From an uncultured Lachnospiraceae bacterium (GTDB lineage Bacteria > Bacillota > Clostridia > Lachnospirales > Lachnospiraceae), in contig CAJUNB010000014.1 in NCBI GenBank assembly GCA_910587635.1, positions 1 through 64,000 on the forward strand: 64,000 nucleotides of DNA, given 5' to 3'. Shown here piece after piece: positions 43,030 to 51,222 of the stretch. The position numbers were made by a program, and so were the translations under genes. Positions within the stretch are counted from its first letter, which is position 1. Every line of letters begins with the position of its first letter. The notes beneath the pieces were generated by a model, which saw nothing but the letters and a program-made list of their open reading frames with translations, did no database searches and was not told where the DNA came from.

Positions 43030-44892
43030 ATGTTCCAGATCGAAGAAGAATTAAAAAAATTGCCAAAACAACCTGGTGTATACATTATGCATGATGCAGA
43101 AGATACCATTTTGTATGTGGGGAAAGCAATAAATCTGCACAGCCGGGTTCGTTCTTACTTCCGGCCCAATATCGGAAGAGGACCACAGATCGATAAGATG
43201 GTAAATCTGATCGATTATTTTGAGTATATCGTTACGGATTCGGAGCTGGAAGCTCTTGTGTTGGAAAATAACCTGATTAAGGAGCACAGCCCCAAATACA
43301 ATACACTTCTGAAAGATGATAAGACTTATCCTTATATTAAGGTGACAATGGGAGAACAATATCCGAGAGTTGTTTTTTCAAGAGAAATGAAAAAGGACAG
43401 GTCCAGATATTTCGGGCCATACACCAGTGCGGCGGCGGTAAAAGACACGATAGAACTTATTAACAAGCTCTATCAGCTGCGTACCTGTAATAAAAAATTT
43501 CCGAGAGATTTTCAGGCTGACAGACCATGCCTGAATTATCATATCGGACTGTGCAAAGCACCGTGTCAGGGTGATATTTCGGAAGAAGAGTACGGAAGGC
43601 AGCTGGAAGGTGCCCTGGATTTTCTGAATGGCAGTTACGGAACAATTACGAAAGAGCTGGAACAGAAAATGAAAGAGGCATCGGAAAATATGGATTTTGA
43701 GGAAGCTATCCGTTACCGTGAGCTGCTTCAGAGCGTAAGAGCAGTTTCCCAGAAACAGAAGATAACAGATACGGACGGAGAAGACAAAGACATCATTGCT
43801 CTGGCAAAGGAAGAGACAGATGCAGTGGTACAGGTCTTTTTTATCCGGGGAGGCAAGCTGATTGGCAGAGAACATTTTTATATGACACATGTATCGGATG
43901 GAACAAAAGGAGAGATATTGCAGAGCTTTGTAAAACAGTTTTATTCTGGTACGCCTTTTATACCGAAGGAGTTAATGCTGCAGGAAGAGATCGAAGAGAT
44001 GAAGATTATCGAGACATGGCTGTCTCAGCGAAAAGGAAGCAGAGTTCATCTCAGGGTGCCTAAAATCGGTACAAAGGAGAAGCTGGTGGAGTTGGCAGCG
44101 CAAAACGCGAAACTGGTACTTGGACAGGATAAAGAGCGAATCAAGCGAGAAGAGGGCCGGACGATAGGGGCTGCAAAGGAAATCAGCGCATTGCTGGGGC
44201 TTGATCATATTCATCGTATGGAAGCTTTTGATATTTCCAATATCAGTGGTTTTGAAAACGTAGGTTCTATGGTGGTTTTTGAAAAAGGAAAAGCGAAGCG
44301 AAGCGATTATCGGAAGTTTAAGATCAGATCAGTCAAAGGGCCGGATGATTATGCCTGTATGAAGGAAGTGCTGGAACGAAGATTTCAGCATGGAATACAG
44401 GAGAGTGCCGAGCGAAGGGAAAAGAATCTGGATCAGGAACTGGGCAGTTTTACGAAGTTCCCGGATTTACTTTTGATGGATGGTGGAAAGGGCCAGGTCA
44501 ATGTGGCTTTGGAAGTGCTGCGGGAAATGAACCTCTCTATACCTGTATGCGGTATGGTGAAAGATGACAATCACCGGACGAGAGGTCTGTATTATAATAA
44601 TGAAGAAATACCGATTGACCATAGGTCGGAAGGGTTCCGGCTGATAACAAGGATTCAGGATGAGGCGCATCGTTTTGCTATAGAATATCACCGTTCCCTG
44701 CGAAGTAAAGTGCAGGTAAAGAGCGTGCTGGACGATATCCCGGGAGTGGGACCTGCCAGGCGGAAGGCGCTGATGCGCAGCTTTGGTTCACTGGAGGAGA
44801 TTCAGAATGCGGATGTAGAGACACTATGCGGGATACCGGAAATCAACAGACGCTGCGCTCTGGAGATTCATAAATTTTTCCATCAGAATTGA
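43030..44892 (+). CDS. uvrC: Excinuclease ABC subunit C
   Basis: ATG 43030; the upstream GGGGAAATACT gives a weak ribosome binding site. The product has 620 residues and the complete domain order: GIY-YIG nuclease ('GVYIMHDAEDTILYVGKAIN', residues 14-90), Cys-containing linker ('LNYHIGLCKAPC'), UVR motif ('ENMDFEEAIRYRELLQSV', about 215-235), RNase H-like nuclease domain ('RMEAFDISNISGFENVGSMV', 'PDLLLMDGGKGQV') and a C-terminal helix-hairpin-helix pair ('DIPGVGPARRKALMRSFGSL'). It makes both incisions in nucleotide excision repair. The hprK promoter begins inside its last codons. Confidence 0.95.
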   Translation: MFQIEEELKKLPKQPGVYIMHDAEDTILYVGKAINLHSRVRSYFRPNIGRGPQIDKMVNLIDYFEYIVTDSELEALVLENNLIKEHSPKYNTLLKDDKTYPYIKVTMGEQYPRVVFSREMKKDRSRYFGPYTSAAAVKDTIELINKLYQLRTCNKKFPRDFQADRPCLNYHIGLCKAPCQGDISEEEYGRQLEGALDFLNGSYGTITKELEQKMKEASENMDFEEAIRYRELLQSVRAVSQKQKITDTDGEDKDIIALAKEETDAVVQVFFIRGGKLIGREHFYMTHVSDGTKGEILQSFVKQFYSGTPFIPKELMLQEEIEEMKIIETWLSQRKGSRVHLRVPKIGTKEKLVELAAQNAKLVLGQDKERIKREEGRTIGAAKEISALLGLDHIHRMEAFDISNISGFENVGSMVVFEKGKAKRSDYRKFKIRSVKGPDDYACMKEVLERRFQHGIQESAERREKNLDQELGSFTKFPDLLLMDGGKGQVNVALEVLREMNLSIPVCGMVKDDNHRTRGLYYNNEEIPIDHRSEGFRLITRIQDEAHRFAIEYHRSLRSKVQVKSVLDDIPGVGPARRKALMRSFGSLEEIQNADVETLCGIPEINRRCALEIHKFFHQN

Positions 44893-44917
44893 TAAGCATT
44901 TGGGGATATGGTATAAT
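44889..44917 (+). promoter_or_regulatory. Sigma-A promoter of hprK operon
   Basis: TTGATA (44889-44894), 17-bp spacer, TATAAT (44912-44917). The -35 overlaps the uvrC stop codon. Confidence 0.8.
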
Positions 44918-45131
44918 GTGCGTGAAAGCAATGAGCAGTGCGTTCGCTCGCGGTTCCAGACAAAACTGCTTGCAGAAATTTGTCTGGAACCGCGAGTGAA
45001 TATAGGGCGAAGCCCGTGAGTGAGGAAACGCAGTTTCCGAACGTGCGTTGCGAAGTGACATAGGGCGAAGCCCGTGAGTGAGGAAACGCAGTTTCCGAAC
45101 GTGCGCTGCGAAACCCGAGAATTCAGAAAAC
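44918..45131 (+). promoter_or_regulatory. Long structured leader of hprK (TGCTTGCA-tip family, copy 3)
   Basis: GAAAGCAATGAGCA follows the promoter as in the yitT leader. CTCGCGGTTCCAGACAAA (44947-44964) then pairs perfectly with 44979-44996 (18 bp), with tip sequence ACTGCTTGCAG. A 58-bp module follows twice (45003-45060 and 45061-45115). Each copy has GGGC-GAA-GCCC and GGAAAC-GCA-GTTTCC hairpins and a GTGCG(T/C)TGCGAA end. The start codon of hprK is 15 nt beyond. Confidence 0.8.
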
Positions 45132-45145
45132 AGAGGAATGCATAT

Positions 45146-46087
45146 ATGGCAGTTGTAAAGTTATCGACAATTATTGAAAAGATGAAGTTGGAGAATCTGA
45201 CACCGGAAATTGATATCAAGGGAATCAAGATTACCCAGCCGGACATTAACAGGCCTGCAATTCAGCTGACAGGTTATTTTGAACATTTCCCGGAGATGCG
45301 TCTGCAGATTATAGGATTTGTGGAGTATACATATATGCAGAGCCTGGAAGAGGAAAGGAAGAAAGAGGTTTACAGCAAACTGTTTTCCTATGGAATTCCG
45401 GCCTTTGTTTTCTGCAGAGAATTGCAGCCGGATGATCTGTTCAGACAGATGGCTGTGGAAAACAATGTTCCCTTACTTTTAACAAAAAATGCTACGTCTG
45501 CATTTATGGCGGAAATTATCCGGTGGCTGAATGTAAAACTGGCTCCCTGTATTTCTGTACATGGCGTCTTGGTGGATGTATATGGAGAAGGCGTACTCAT
45601 AACGGGAGAGAGCGGTATCGGAAAATCAGAAGCCGCTCTGGAACTGATTAAAAGGGGACATCGGCTTGTAACGGATGACGTGGTGGAAATCCGTAAAGTG
45701 AGTGAAGATAAGCTGATAGGCTCTGCTCCGGATATCACAAAACATTTTATTGAGCTTCGGGGCATTGGCATTATAGATGTCAAGGCCTTGTATGGTGTAT
45801 CCAGTGTTATGGATACTCAGAATATCGATCTTGTGATCAAGCTGGAAGAATGGGATAAAGATAAAGAATATGACAGACTTGGTCTGGAAGAGGAATATAC
45901 AGAGTATTTAGGGAATAAGATAGTATGCCATAATATTCCGATACGTCCCGGCCGGAACCTGGCGATTATATGTGAGTCTGCTGCCGTAAATCATAGACAG
46001 AAAAAGATGGGTTACAATGCGGCACAGGAGCTGTATGCGAGAGTTCAGAATTCTCTGGCGAAGAAGCGGGAAGAGGATAATGACTAA
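45146..46087 (+). CDS. hprK: HPr kinase/phosphorylase
   Basis: ATG 45146 follows AGAGGA (45132-45137). The longer frame from 45074 would translate the leader repeat and is rejected. The product has 313 residues: N-terminal domain to about 130, then a kinase domain with His in 'SVHGVLVDVYGEGVLITGES', P-loop GESGIGKS (154-161), 'HRLVTDDVVEIRKV' and the family signature 'ELRGIGIIDVKALYGV'. It phosphorylates HPr and Crh on Ser46 in response to metabolite levels, which drives carbon catabolite control. Its substrate candidate is encoded 3.8 kb downstream (49875). Confidence 0.93.
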   Translation: MAVVKLSTIIEKMKLENLTPEIDIKGIKITQPDINRPAIQLTGYFEHFPEMRLQIIGFVEYTYMQSLEEERKKEVYSKLFSYGIPAFVFCRELQPDDLFRQMAVENNVPLLLTKNATSAFMAEIIRWLNVKLAPCISVHGVLVDVYGEGVLITGESGIGKSEAALELIKRGHRLVTDDVVEIRKVSEDKLIGSAPDITKHFIELRGIGIIDVKALYGVSSVMDTQNIDLVIKLEEWDKDKEYDRLGLEEEYTEYLGNKIVCHNIPIRPGRNLAIICESAAVNHRQKKMGYNAAQELYARVQNSLAKKREEDND

Positions 46088-46105
46088 GTGATGGGGGTAT
46101 CAGGA

Positions 46106-47041
46106 ATGAAGAAGTATTGTTTTGGGGTGGACATTGGTGGTACAACAGTAAAAATAGGGCTGTTTGACGAGACAGGAAATGTTCTGGACAAGTGGGAGAT
46201 TCCTACGAGAACGGAAGAGGAAGGAAAGAATATATTACCTGATATTGCAAAATCCCTTTCAGGGAAACTGGAAGAAAAACAGATTTCCAGGGAAGCGGTA
46301 ACAGGGGTAGGTCTGGGAGCGCCGGGGCCTATCGATAAAAATGGCATTGTTCACAAAGCGGTTAATCTGGGGTGGGGGGTGTTCAGCATAAAGGATATCC
46401 TTGAAGAACTGTGCGGCTTGCCTGTACGTGCCGGAAATGATGCCAATGTGGCGGCTCTGGGAGAGATGTGGAAAGGCGGCGGCCAGGGTTATCGGAATCT
46501 TGTGCTTGTGACACTCGGCACAGGAGTAGGCGGTGGTGTTATCGTAAATGGCGAGACTTTAAGCGGTTCTATCGGAGCGGGCGGTGAGATTGGCCATATC
46601 CATATTCAGGACGGCGAAGAGGATATCTGTGGCTGTGGAAACCATGGCTGTCTGGAACAGTATGCTTCTGCTACAGGAATAGTGAGACTGGCAAAACGCA
46701 GGCTTAAGGCGACAGACGAGGAATCTGTATTACGAGGCAGTGAGGTGTCTGCAAAAGCTGTATTTGATGCAGTAAAGGCAGGAGATGAAGTGGCCATTCA
46801 GATAGCGGAAGAATTTGGAGAATATCTTGGAAAGGGACTGGCAGCAGTGGCTACGGTAGTCAATCCGGAAGCCTTTGTTATCGGAGGCGGTGTATCCAAG
46901 GCAGGAGAGATCCTTTTTTCCTTTGTTGAAAAAAATTATAAAAAATATGTATTCCATGGAAGCCGGGACGCAGTGTTCAGGCTTGCTACTCTTGGTAATG
47001 ATGCAGGTATTTACGGAGCGGCAAAGCTGATCTTGAAATAA
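46106..47041 (+). CDS. glcK: ROK-family glucokinase
   Basis: Start ATG 46106 is chosen because the ROK fold normally begins right before 'YCFGVDIGGTTVKIG'; GGGGG lies nine bases upstream. ATG 46091 is the alternative. The product has 311 residues: phosphate loop 'GVDIGGTTVKIG', 'AGNDANVAALGEMWKGGG' with catalytic Asp, 'GTGVGGGVIVNGE', 'GGEIGHIHI', and the zinc-binding Cys cluster C-x-C-x4-C in 'CGCGNHGCLEQYAS'. It phosphorylates glucose to glucose-6-phosphate. It is in one operon with hprK, 18 bp apart. Confidence 0.9.
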   Translation: MKKYCFGVDIGGTTVKIGLFDETGNVLDKWEIPTRTEEEGKNILPDIAKSLSGKLEEKQISREAVTGVGLGAPGPIDKNGIVHKAVNLGWGVFSIKDILEELCGLPVRAGNDANVAALGEMWKGGGQGYRNLVLVTLGTGVGGGVIVNGETLSGSIGAGGEIGHIHIQDGEEDICGCGNHGCLEQYASATGIVRLAKRRLKATDEESVLRGSEVSAKAVFDAVKAGDEVAIQIAEEFGEYLGKGLAAVATVVNPEAFVIGGGVSKAGEILFSFVEKNYKKYVFHGSRDAVFRLATLGNDAGIYGAAKLILK

Positions 47042-47071
47042 AAAGCAAAAGAAATATAGCAGGTGAAAACA

Positions 47072-47983
47072 GTGAATCAGGCATTAAAAGAATATATGGC
47101 ATCTATAGTTCCGGCAGAAAATATCAAATTCGATGAGCCGATGTGTAACCATACGAGTTTTCGTACCGGCGGTCCGGCCGCCGCATTTGTGACAATCAAT
47201 AATGTGACACAGCTTCAGAAACTGTTGTCCTACTTTCGGATAACAGGTAATGGTTTTTTTATATTGGGCAATGGAACCAATTTGCTCGTCAGTGACAAAG
47301 GGTACGATGGCACGGTAATACAGATCGGAAATGGAATGAGCCGGATTCATGTGGAGGAAGAACGGATCTATGTGGAGGCAGGTGCTCTGCTCTCCCAGAT
47401 AGCCAAGCAGGCGATGGAAGCATCTTTGACAGGGATGGAATTTGCATCTGGTATTCCCGGAAGCGTAGGCGGTGCAGTGGTTATGAACGCTGGTGCTTAT
47501 GGGGGAGAGATGAAGCATATTGTAGAGAGTGTAACGGTACTGAATGGCCAGGGAGAACTGATGGAGCTGGATTGCGATACGATGGAGTTTGGGTACAGGA
47601 CCAGTGTTATCAAAAATCGTCCTTTTGTTGTGACAGAAGCCGTTTTGAAACTGAAAAAAGGAGAAAAAGATCAGATAAAAGCAGCAATGGAAGATTTCGG
47701 GGCAAGACGCAGATCGAAGCAGCCTCTGGAATATCCAAGTGCAGGCAGTACATTTAAACGTCCGGAAGGATATTTTGCCGGAAAGCTGATTATGGACAGT
47801 GGACTTCGGGGCTATCGTATTGGGGGAGCTCAGGTATCAGAGAAACACTGTGGTTTTATTGTTAATGCAGGGAACGCTACATCAGAAGATATCGCAGAAT
47901 TGATGGCGGAAGTGCAGGAACAGGTAAAATCAAAGTTTGGTGTGAAGCTGGAGCCGGAAGTGGTAAAACTTGGAAATTTTTAA
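47072..47983 (+). CDS. murB: UDP-N-acetylenolpyruvoylglucosamine reductase
   Basis: GTG 47072 follows AGCAGGTGA; GTG 47063 overlaps that site. The product has about 303 residues. FAD-binding motifs include 'FILGNGTNLLVSDKGYDG' and 'GIPGSVGGAVVMNAGAYGGE'. Catalytic residues fall in 'GYRTSVIK', 'SAGSTFKRPEGYFAGKLIMD' (Ser) and the final 'EPEVVKLG' (Glu). It carries out the second committed step of peptidoglycan precursor synthesis. The murB-rapZ-whiA order is common in Clostridia. Confidence 0.93.
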   Translation: MNQALKEYMASIVPAENIKFDEPMCNHTSFRTGGPAAAFVTINNVTQLQKLLSYFRITGNGFFILGNGTNLLVSDKGYDGTVIQIGNGMSRIHVEEERIYVEAGALLSQIAKQAMEASLTGMEFASGIPGSVGGAVVMNAGAYGGEMKHIVESVTVLNGQGELMELDCDTMEFGYRTSVIKNRPFVVTEAVLKLKKGEKDQIKAAMEDFGARRRSKQPLEYPSAGSTFKRPEGYFAGKLIMDSGLRGYRIGGAQVSEKHCGFIVNAGNATSEDIAELMAEVQEQVKSKFGVKLEPEVVKLGNF

Positions 47984-48056
47984 ATATCAGAAATTTTATG
48001 CATCTTCATGCTTTGTGCGTTTAGGGACATGTTGAGTTTGGGGGAAATGCAGACAG

Positions 48057-48926
48057 ATGAGATTTGTCATAGTTACCGGAATGAGCGGGGGAGGAAAAAG
48101 AGCCGCTTTGAAAATGCTGGAGGACATGGGATTTTTCTGCGTGGACAATATGCCAATTCCTCTTTTGGAAAAATTTGTGGAGCTGATTGCTTTACCCAAT
48201 AAAGAGATATCCAAAGTGGCACTTGGTCTGGATGTGAGAACGGATCAATCCTTTGACGATGTGGGAAAAAGCGTGGAAAATCTTCAACGCAGCGGATATA
48301 AATTTGAAATTCTGTTTATGGAAGCCAGTGACAAAGTGCTGATCAGAAGGTACAAAGAGAGCCGGAGAATGCATCCGTTGGCTGCCTTTGAAGGAGGCAG
48401 AGTGGAAGACGGCATCCGGCGGGAGCGTAAAGTGCTGGAGTCCATGAAAAAGAAAGCGGACTATGTCATTGATACTTCTAATCTTTTGATAAGAGAATTA
48501 AAAGAAGAGCTTGACCGTATTTTTATACAAAATGAAGAATATAATAGTCTTATGGTAACGGTCATGTCCTTTGGATTTAAGAATGGCATTCCTTCTGATG
48601 CGGATCTTGTATTTGATGTCCGTTTCCTGCCGAATCCATTCTATATAGATGAGCTGAAGCGATTAACGGGAAATGATAAACCGGTACAGGATTATGTTAT
48701 GAGCTTTTCTGAATCGGGGCAGTTTATTGAGAAATTGGCGGACATGCTGTTGTTTCTGATTCCCAATTACGTGAGAGAGGGAAAATATCAGCTGATTATC
48801 GGTATTGGCTGCACAGGCGGAAAGCACAGAAGTGTGACTCTCGCCAATGAATTGTATAAAAAATTAAAAAATAAGGGAAATTACGGATTGACAATACAGC
48901 ATCGGGATGTGAAAAGCGGAATATAG
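48057..48926 (+). CDS. rapZ: RapZ-family nucleotide-binding protein (YvcJ)
   Basis: ATG 48057 after GGGGGAAATGCAGACAG. The product has 289 residues. The P-loop reads GMSGGGKRA (residues 8-16): the Ser/Thr that normally follows the Lys is Arg. 'FCVDNMPIPLLEKF', 'LFMEASDKVLIRRYKESRRM' 'HPL' and the C-terminal 'IGIGCTGGKHRSVTLANELY' are typical of the family. In Bacillus YvcJ hydrolyses GTP/ATP; in E. coli RapZ guides RNase E to GlmZ. No GlmZ-like RNA is known in this lineage. Confidence 0.9.
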   Translation: MRFVIVTGMSGGGKRAALKMLEDMGFFCVDNMPIPLLEKFVELIALPNKEISKVALGLDVRTDQSFDDVGKSVENLQRSGYKFEILFMEASDKVLIRRYKESRRMHPLAAFEGGRVEDGIRRERKVLESMKKKADYVIDTSNLLIRELKEELDRIFIQNEEYNSLMVTVMSFGFKNGIPSDADLVFDVRFLPNPFYIDELKRLTGNDKPVQDYVMSFSESGQFIEKLADMLLFLIPNYVREGKYQLIIGIGCTGGKHRSVTLANELYKKLKNKGNYGLTIQHRDVKSGI

Positions 48927-48935
48927 GAGTCTGAC

Positions 48936-49856
48936 ATGTCTTTTTCCAGTGAAGTAAAAGAAGAGCTGGCAGAACATATCGATTCTTCCAGACATTGCCA
49001 GATCGCAGAAATGGCTGCTCTGTTCGTTTGTAGTGGCAAAATAGAATGTGAAAAGGCAGGAAAAACGGTACTTGCCATTCAGACAGAAAATGAGCAGGTT
49101 ATTAGAAAATACTTTACATTGCTACAAAAATCATTTAATATATGTACTAGCGCTATCCAAAAAAGCCCGTATTTACTGGAAATTTGTGAGGATAAATATG
49201 TTGAAAAGCTGATACAGGCACTAAAGCTGTCGGATACGGCAGAAGGGAAAATGCCGGAAGACGGTATTGTGAATCCTCTTTTGATTAAGAATTCCTGTTG
49301 CAGACGAGCTTTTTTGAGAGGTATGTATCTTGCAGCTGGATCAATGAGTGATCCGGAGAAAAGTTATCATCTGGAATTTGTGTGCAGAACTGAGCATCAG
49401 GCGGTGCAGTTACAGGAGATTATCTGTGACTTTCAAATAGAGGCCAGAGTTATTGTGCGGAAAAATCATTTTATTGTCTATATAAAAGAAGGCTCCGGCA
49501 TTGTGGATCTGCTGAATGTAACAGGAGCGCATGTTTCTCTGATGAATTTGGAAAACCTTCGTATTGTGAAAGAGATGCGCAATTCCATAAACAGAAGAGT
49601 GAACTGTGAAGCGGCAAATATAACAAAGACAGTGAATGCCTCTTCGAAACAGACAGAAGATATCATATTGATTCAGAATACGCTGGGGCTGAAAGGGTTG
49701 CCTGATAGTTTAAGAGAAATTGCAGAGATACGTTTGGAGTATCCCGATGCCACTCTGAAAGAGCTGGGGCGGTACCTGAACCCACCGGTAGGCAAATCCG
49801 GTGTAAATCATAGATTGCGTAAGTTAAGTGAGATCGCAGAACGGATTCGGGGATAA
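48936..49856 (+). CDS. whiA: DNA-binding regulator WhiA
   Basis: ATG 48936, nine bases after the rapZ stop, with TAGGAGTCTGAC. The product has 306 residues: N-terminal degenerate LAGLIDADG-like domain ('RRAFLRGMYLAAGSMSDPEK', 'YHLEFVCRTEHQAVQLQEII') and C-terminal helix-turn-helix ('SLREIAEIRLEYPDATLKEL', 'GRYLNPPVGKSGVNHRLRKL'). It affects cell division and, in actinobacteria, sporulation. In Bacillus the order is yvcJ-yvcK-whiA-crh; yvcK is missing here. Confidence 0.93.
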   Translation: MSFSSEVKEELAEHIDSSRHCQIAEMAALFVCSGKIECEKAGKTVLAIQTENEQVIRKYFTLLQKSFNICTSAIQKSPYLLEICEDKYVEKLIQALKLSDTAEGKMPEDGIVNPLLIKNSCCRRAFLRGMYLAAGSMSDPEKSYHLEFVCRTEHQAVQLQEIICDFQIEARVIVRKNHFIVYIKEGSGIVDLLNVTGAHVSLMNLENLRIVKEMRNSINRRVNCEAANITKTVNASSKQTEDIILIQNTLGLKGLPDSLREIAEIRLEYPDATLKELGRYLNPPVGKSGVNHRLRKLSEIAERIRG

Positions 49857-49874
49857 TAGTTAGGAGGAGAAGTT

Positions 49875-50135
49875 ATGATTAAAAAGTCTGTAAAGATTTG
49901 CCTTTCCAATGGACTGGAGGCAAGACCGGTAGCACTGCTTGTACAGGTGGCGAGCCAGTATGAGAGCAACATTTATTTGGAAACAAATGATAAGAGAGTC
50001 AATGCCAAAAGTATTATGGGAATGATGAGCCTGAGAGCTGACGTAGGAGAAGAAGTTACGGTAGTCTGCGAGGGCGAGGATGAGGAAGCGGCAACTGTTG
50101 GCGTGGAAAAGTTTTTAGCTGGAGAGGCTTCATGA
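49875..50135 (+). CDS. crh: Crh-like HPr protein lacking His15
   Basis: ATG 49875 follows TAGGAGGAGAAGTT. The 86-residue product has the HPr fold. At position 15, where HPr has the phospho-accepting His ('LHARPA'), it has Glu ('GLEARPV'), so phosphate transfer from enzyme I is not possible. Ser46 is kept ('NAKSIMGMMSL'), so HprK can phosphorylate it. This is the logic of Bacillus Crh, which has Gln at 15 and acts only in CcpA-mediated catabolite repression. The position directly after whiA supports the assignment. hprK is in the same cluster. Confidence 0.85.
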   Translation: MIKKSVKICLSNGLEARPVALLVQVASQYESNIYLETNDKRVNAKSIMGMMSLRADVGEEVTVVCEGEDEEAATVGVEKFLAGEAS

Positions 50136-50139
50136 CCAG

Positions 50140-51042
50140 ATGACAAAAAAATTGCTTTTTATATACAATCCCTGTGCGGGAAAAGGAAGAATACGGGGTA
50201 AACTCAGTGATATCATAGAGATTCTGAATGGCAGTGGGTATGAAGTAACTGTATGCCCAACAAAACAACAGGGAGATGCAGTAAACATCGCAAGGGAAAA
50301 GAGTAGTGAGTACAGTCTGGTAGTGTGCTGTGGAGGTGACGGTACATTAGACGAAGTGGTCACCGGCATCATGGAGCAGGAAAAAAGTGTTCCGATAGGA
50401 TATATTCCTGCCGGAAGCACGAATGATTTTGGTATTAGTCTGGGCCTGCCAAAGACGATGGTGGAGGCGGCCCAGATTGCAGTAGAGGGGAAGCGGTTTT
50501 CCTGTGATATCGGGGCATTTAACAAAGGGACTTTTGTATATATTGCGGCGTTTGGTATTTTTACGGATGTTTCTTATGAGACACCTCAGAGTTCGAAAAA
50601 TATATTGGGACATGCTGCATATGTGTTGGAAGGATTGAAAAAGCTTTCCAGCCTGAGGACCTATGAGTTAAAGGCGAAATACAATGGGGAGACAGCAGAA
50701 GGAGAATTTTTATTTGGCATGATCAGTAATTCCACTTCTGTAGGGGGATTTAAAAAGATAACCGGCAAGTATGTGGAATTAAACGACGGGCTTTTTGAGG
50801 TGATGCTCATTCGGAAACCGAAAAATGCGCTGGAACTGAATCAGATCATAGCGGCGCTCGTGATGGAAAGTATGGATGCATCCTGTATTATTTATGCCAA
50901 AACAGACAAGATTAAAATAGAATCAAAAGAACCGGTGGCATGGACGCTGGATGGAGAGTTTGGCGGAGAGCATTGTAATGTGGAAATCATAAGCAGACCC
51001 CGGGCAGTTGAAATTATGGTACCAGATTTTGAGATAAAGTAA
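50140..51042 (+). CDS. Diacylglycerol kinase-family lipid kinase
   Basis: ATG 50140, four bases after the crh stop; the likely ribosome binding site lies inside the end of crh (GCTGGAGAGG). The product has 300 residues: 'FIYNPCAGKGRIRGKL', the nucleotide motif 'VVCCGGDGTLDEVVTGIM', 'GYIPAGSTNDFGISLGLP', and a C-terminal domain ending 'AWTLDGEFGGEHCNVEIISR'. It phosphorylates diacylglycerol or a related lipid (YegS/DgkB class) and returns it to phospholipid synthesis. It is the last gene of the operon, ended by the terminator at 51064. Confidence 0.88.
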   Translation: MTKKLLFIYNPCAGKGRIRGKLSDIIEILNGSGYEVTVCPTKQQGDAVNIAREKSSEYSLVVCCGGDGTLDEVVTGIMEQEKSVPIGYIPAGSTNDFGISLGLPKTMVEAAQIAVEGKRFSCDIGAFNKGTFVYIAAFGIFTDVSYETPQSSKNILGHAAYVLEGLKKLSSLRTYELKAKYNGETAEGEFLFGMISNSTSVGGFKKITGKYVELNDGLFEVMLIRKPKNALELNQIIAALVMESMDASCIIYAKTDKIKIESKEPVAWTLDGEFGGEHCNVEIISRPRAVEIMVPDFEIK

Positions 51043-51063
51043 ATAATTATAAATGAATTAAAG

Positions 51064-51097
51064 ACGGCGTGATTCTGGTCACGCCGTTGTTTTTATT
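51064..51097 (+). terminator. Intrinsic terminator of the hprK-crh-dagK operon
   Basis: ACGGCGTGA (51064-51072) and TCACGCCGT (51079-51087) followed by TGTTTTTATT. Confidence 0.88.
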
Positions 51098-51181
51098 GTA
51101 TCGGAAATTGCTCTTGAATTATCGATACAATAAAAACATGGAAAGACGATTACATTTGAGATAAATTTGGCGCTTCTCCGA

Positions 51182-51210
51182 CCGTGTGTCCCTTTGTCCA
51201 CGGAGGGTAT
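51182..51210 (-). repeat. 29-bp inverted repeat, left copy (flanks the lsrR-like gene)
   Basis: The minus strand of 51182-51210 matches the plus strand of 52494-52522 at 27 of 29 positions (both begin ATACCCTC and end GGACACACGG). The left copy lies just past the end of the lsrR-like gene. Confidence 0.8.
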
Positions 51211-51222
51211 ATTTGTCAGAAG

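Noticed and set aside
45074..45145. Longer HprK start
   Set aside because: The added residues are encoded by the leader repeat, and a ribosome binding site is placed for ATG 45146.
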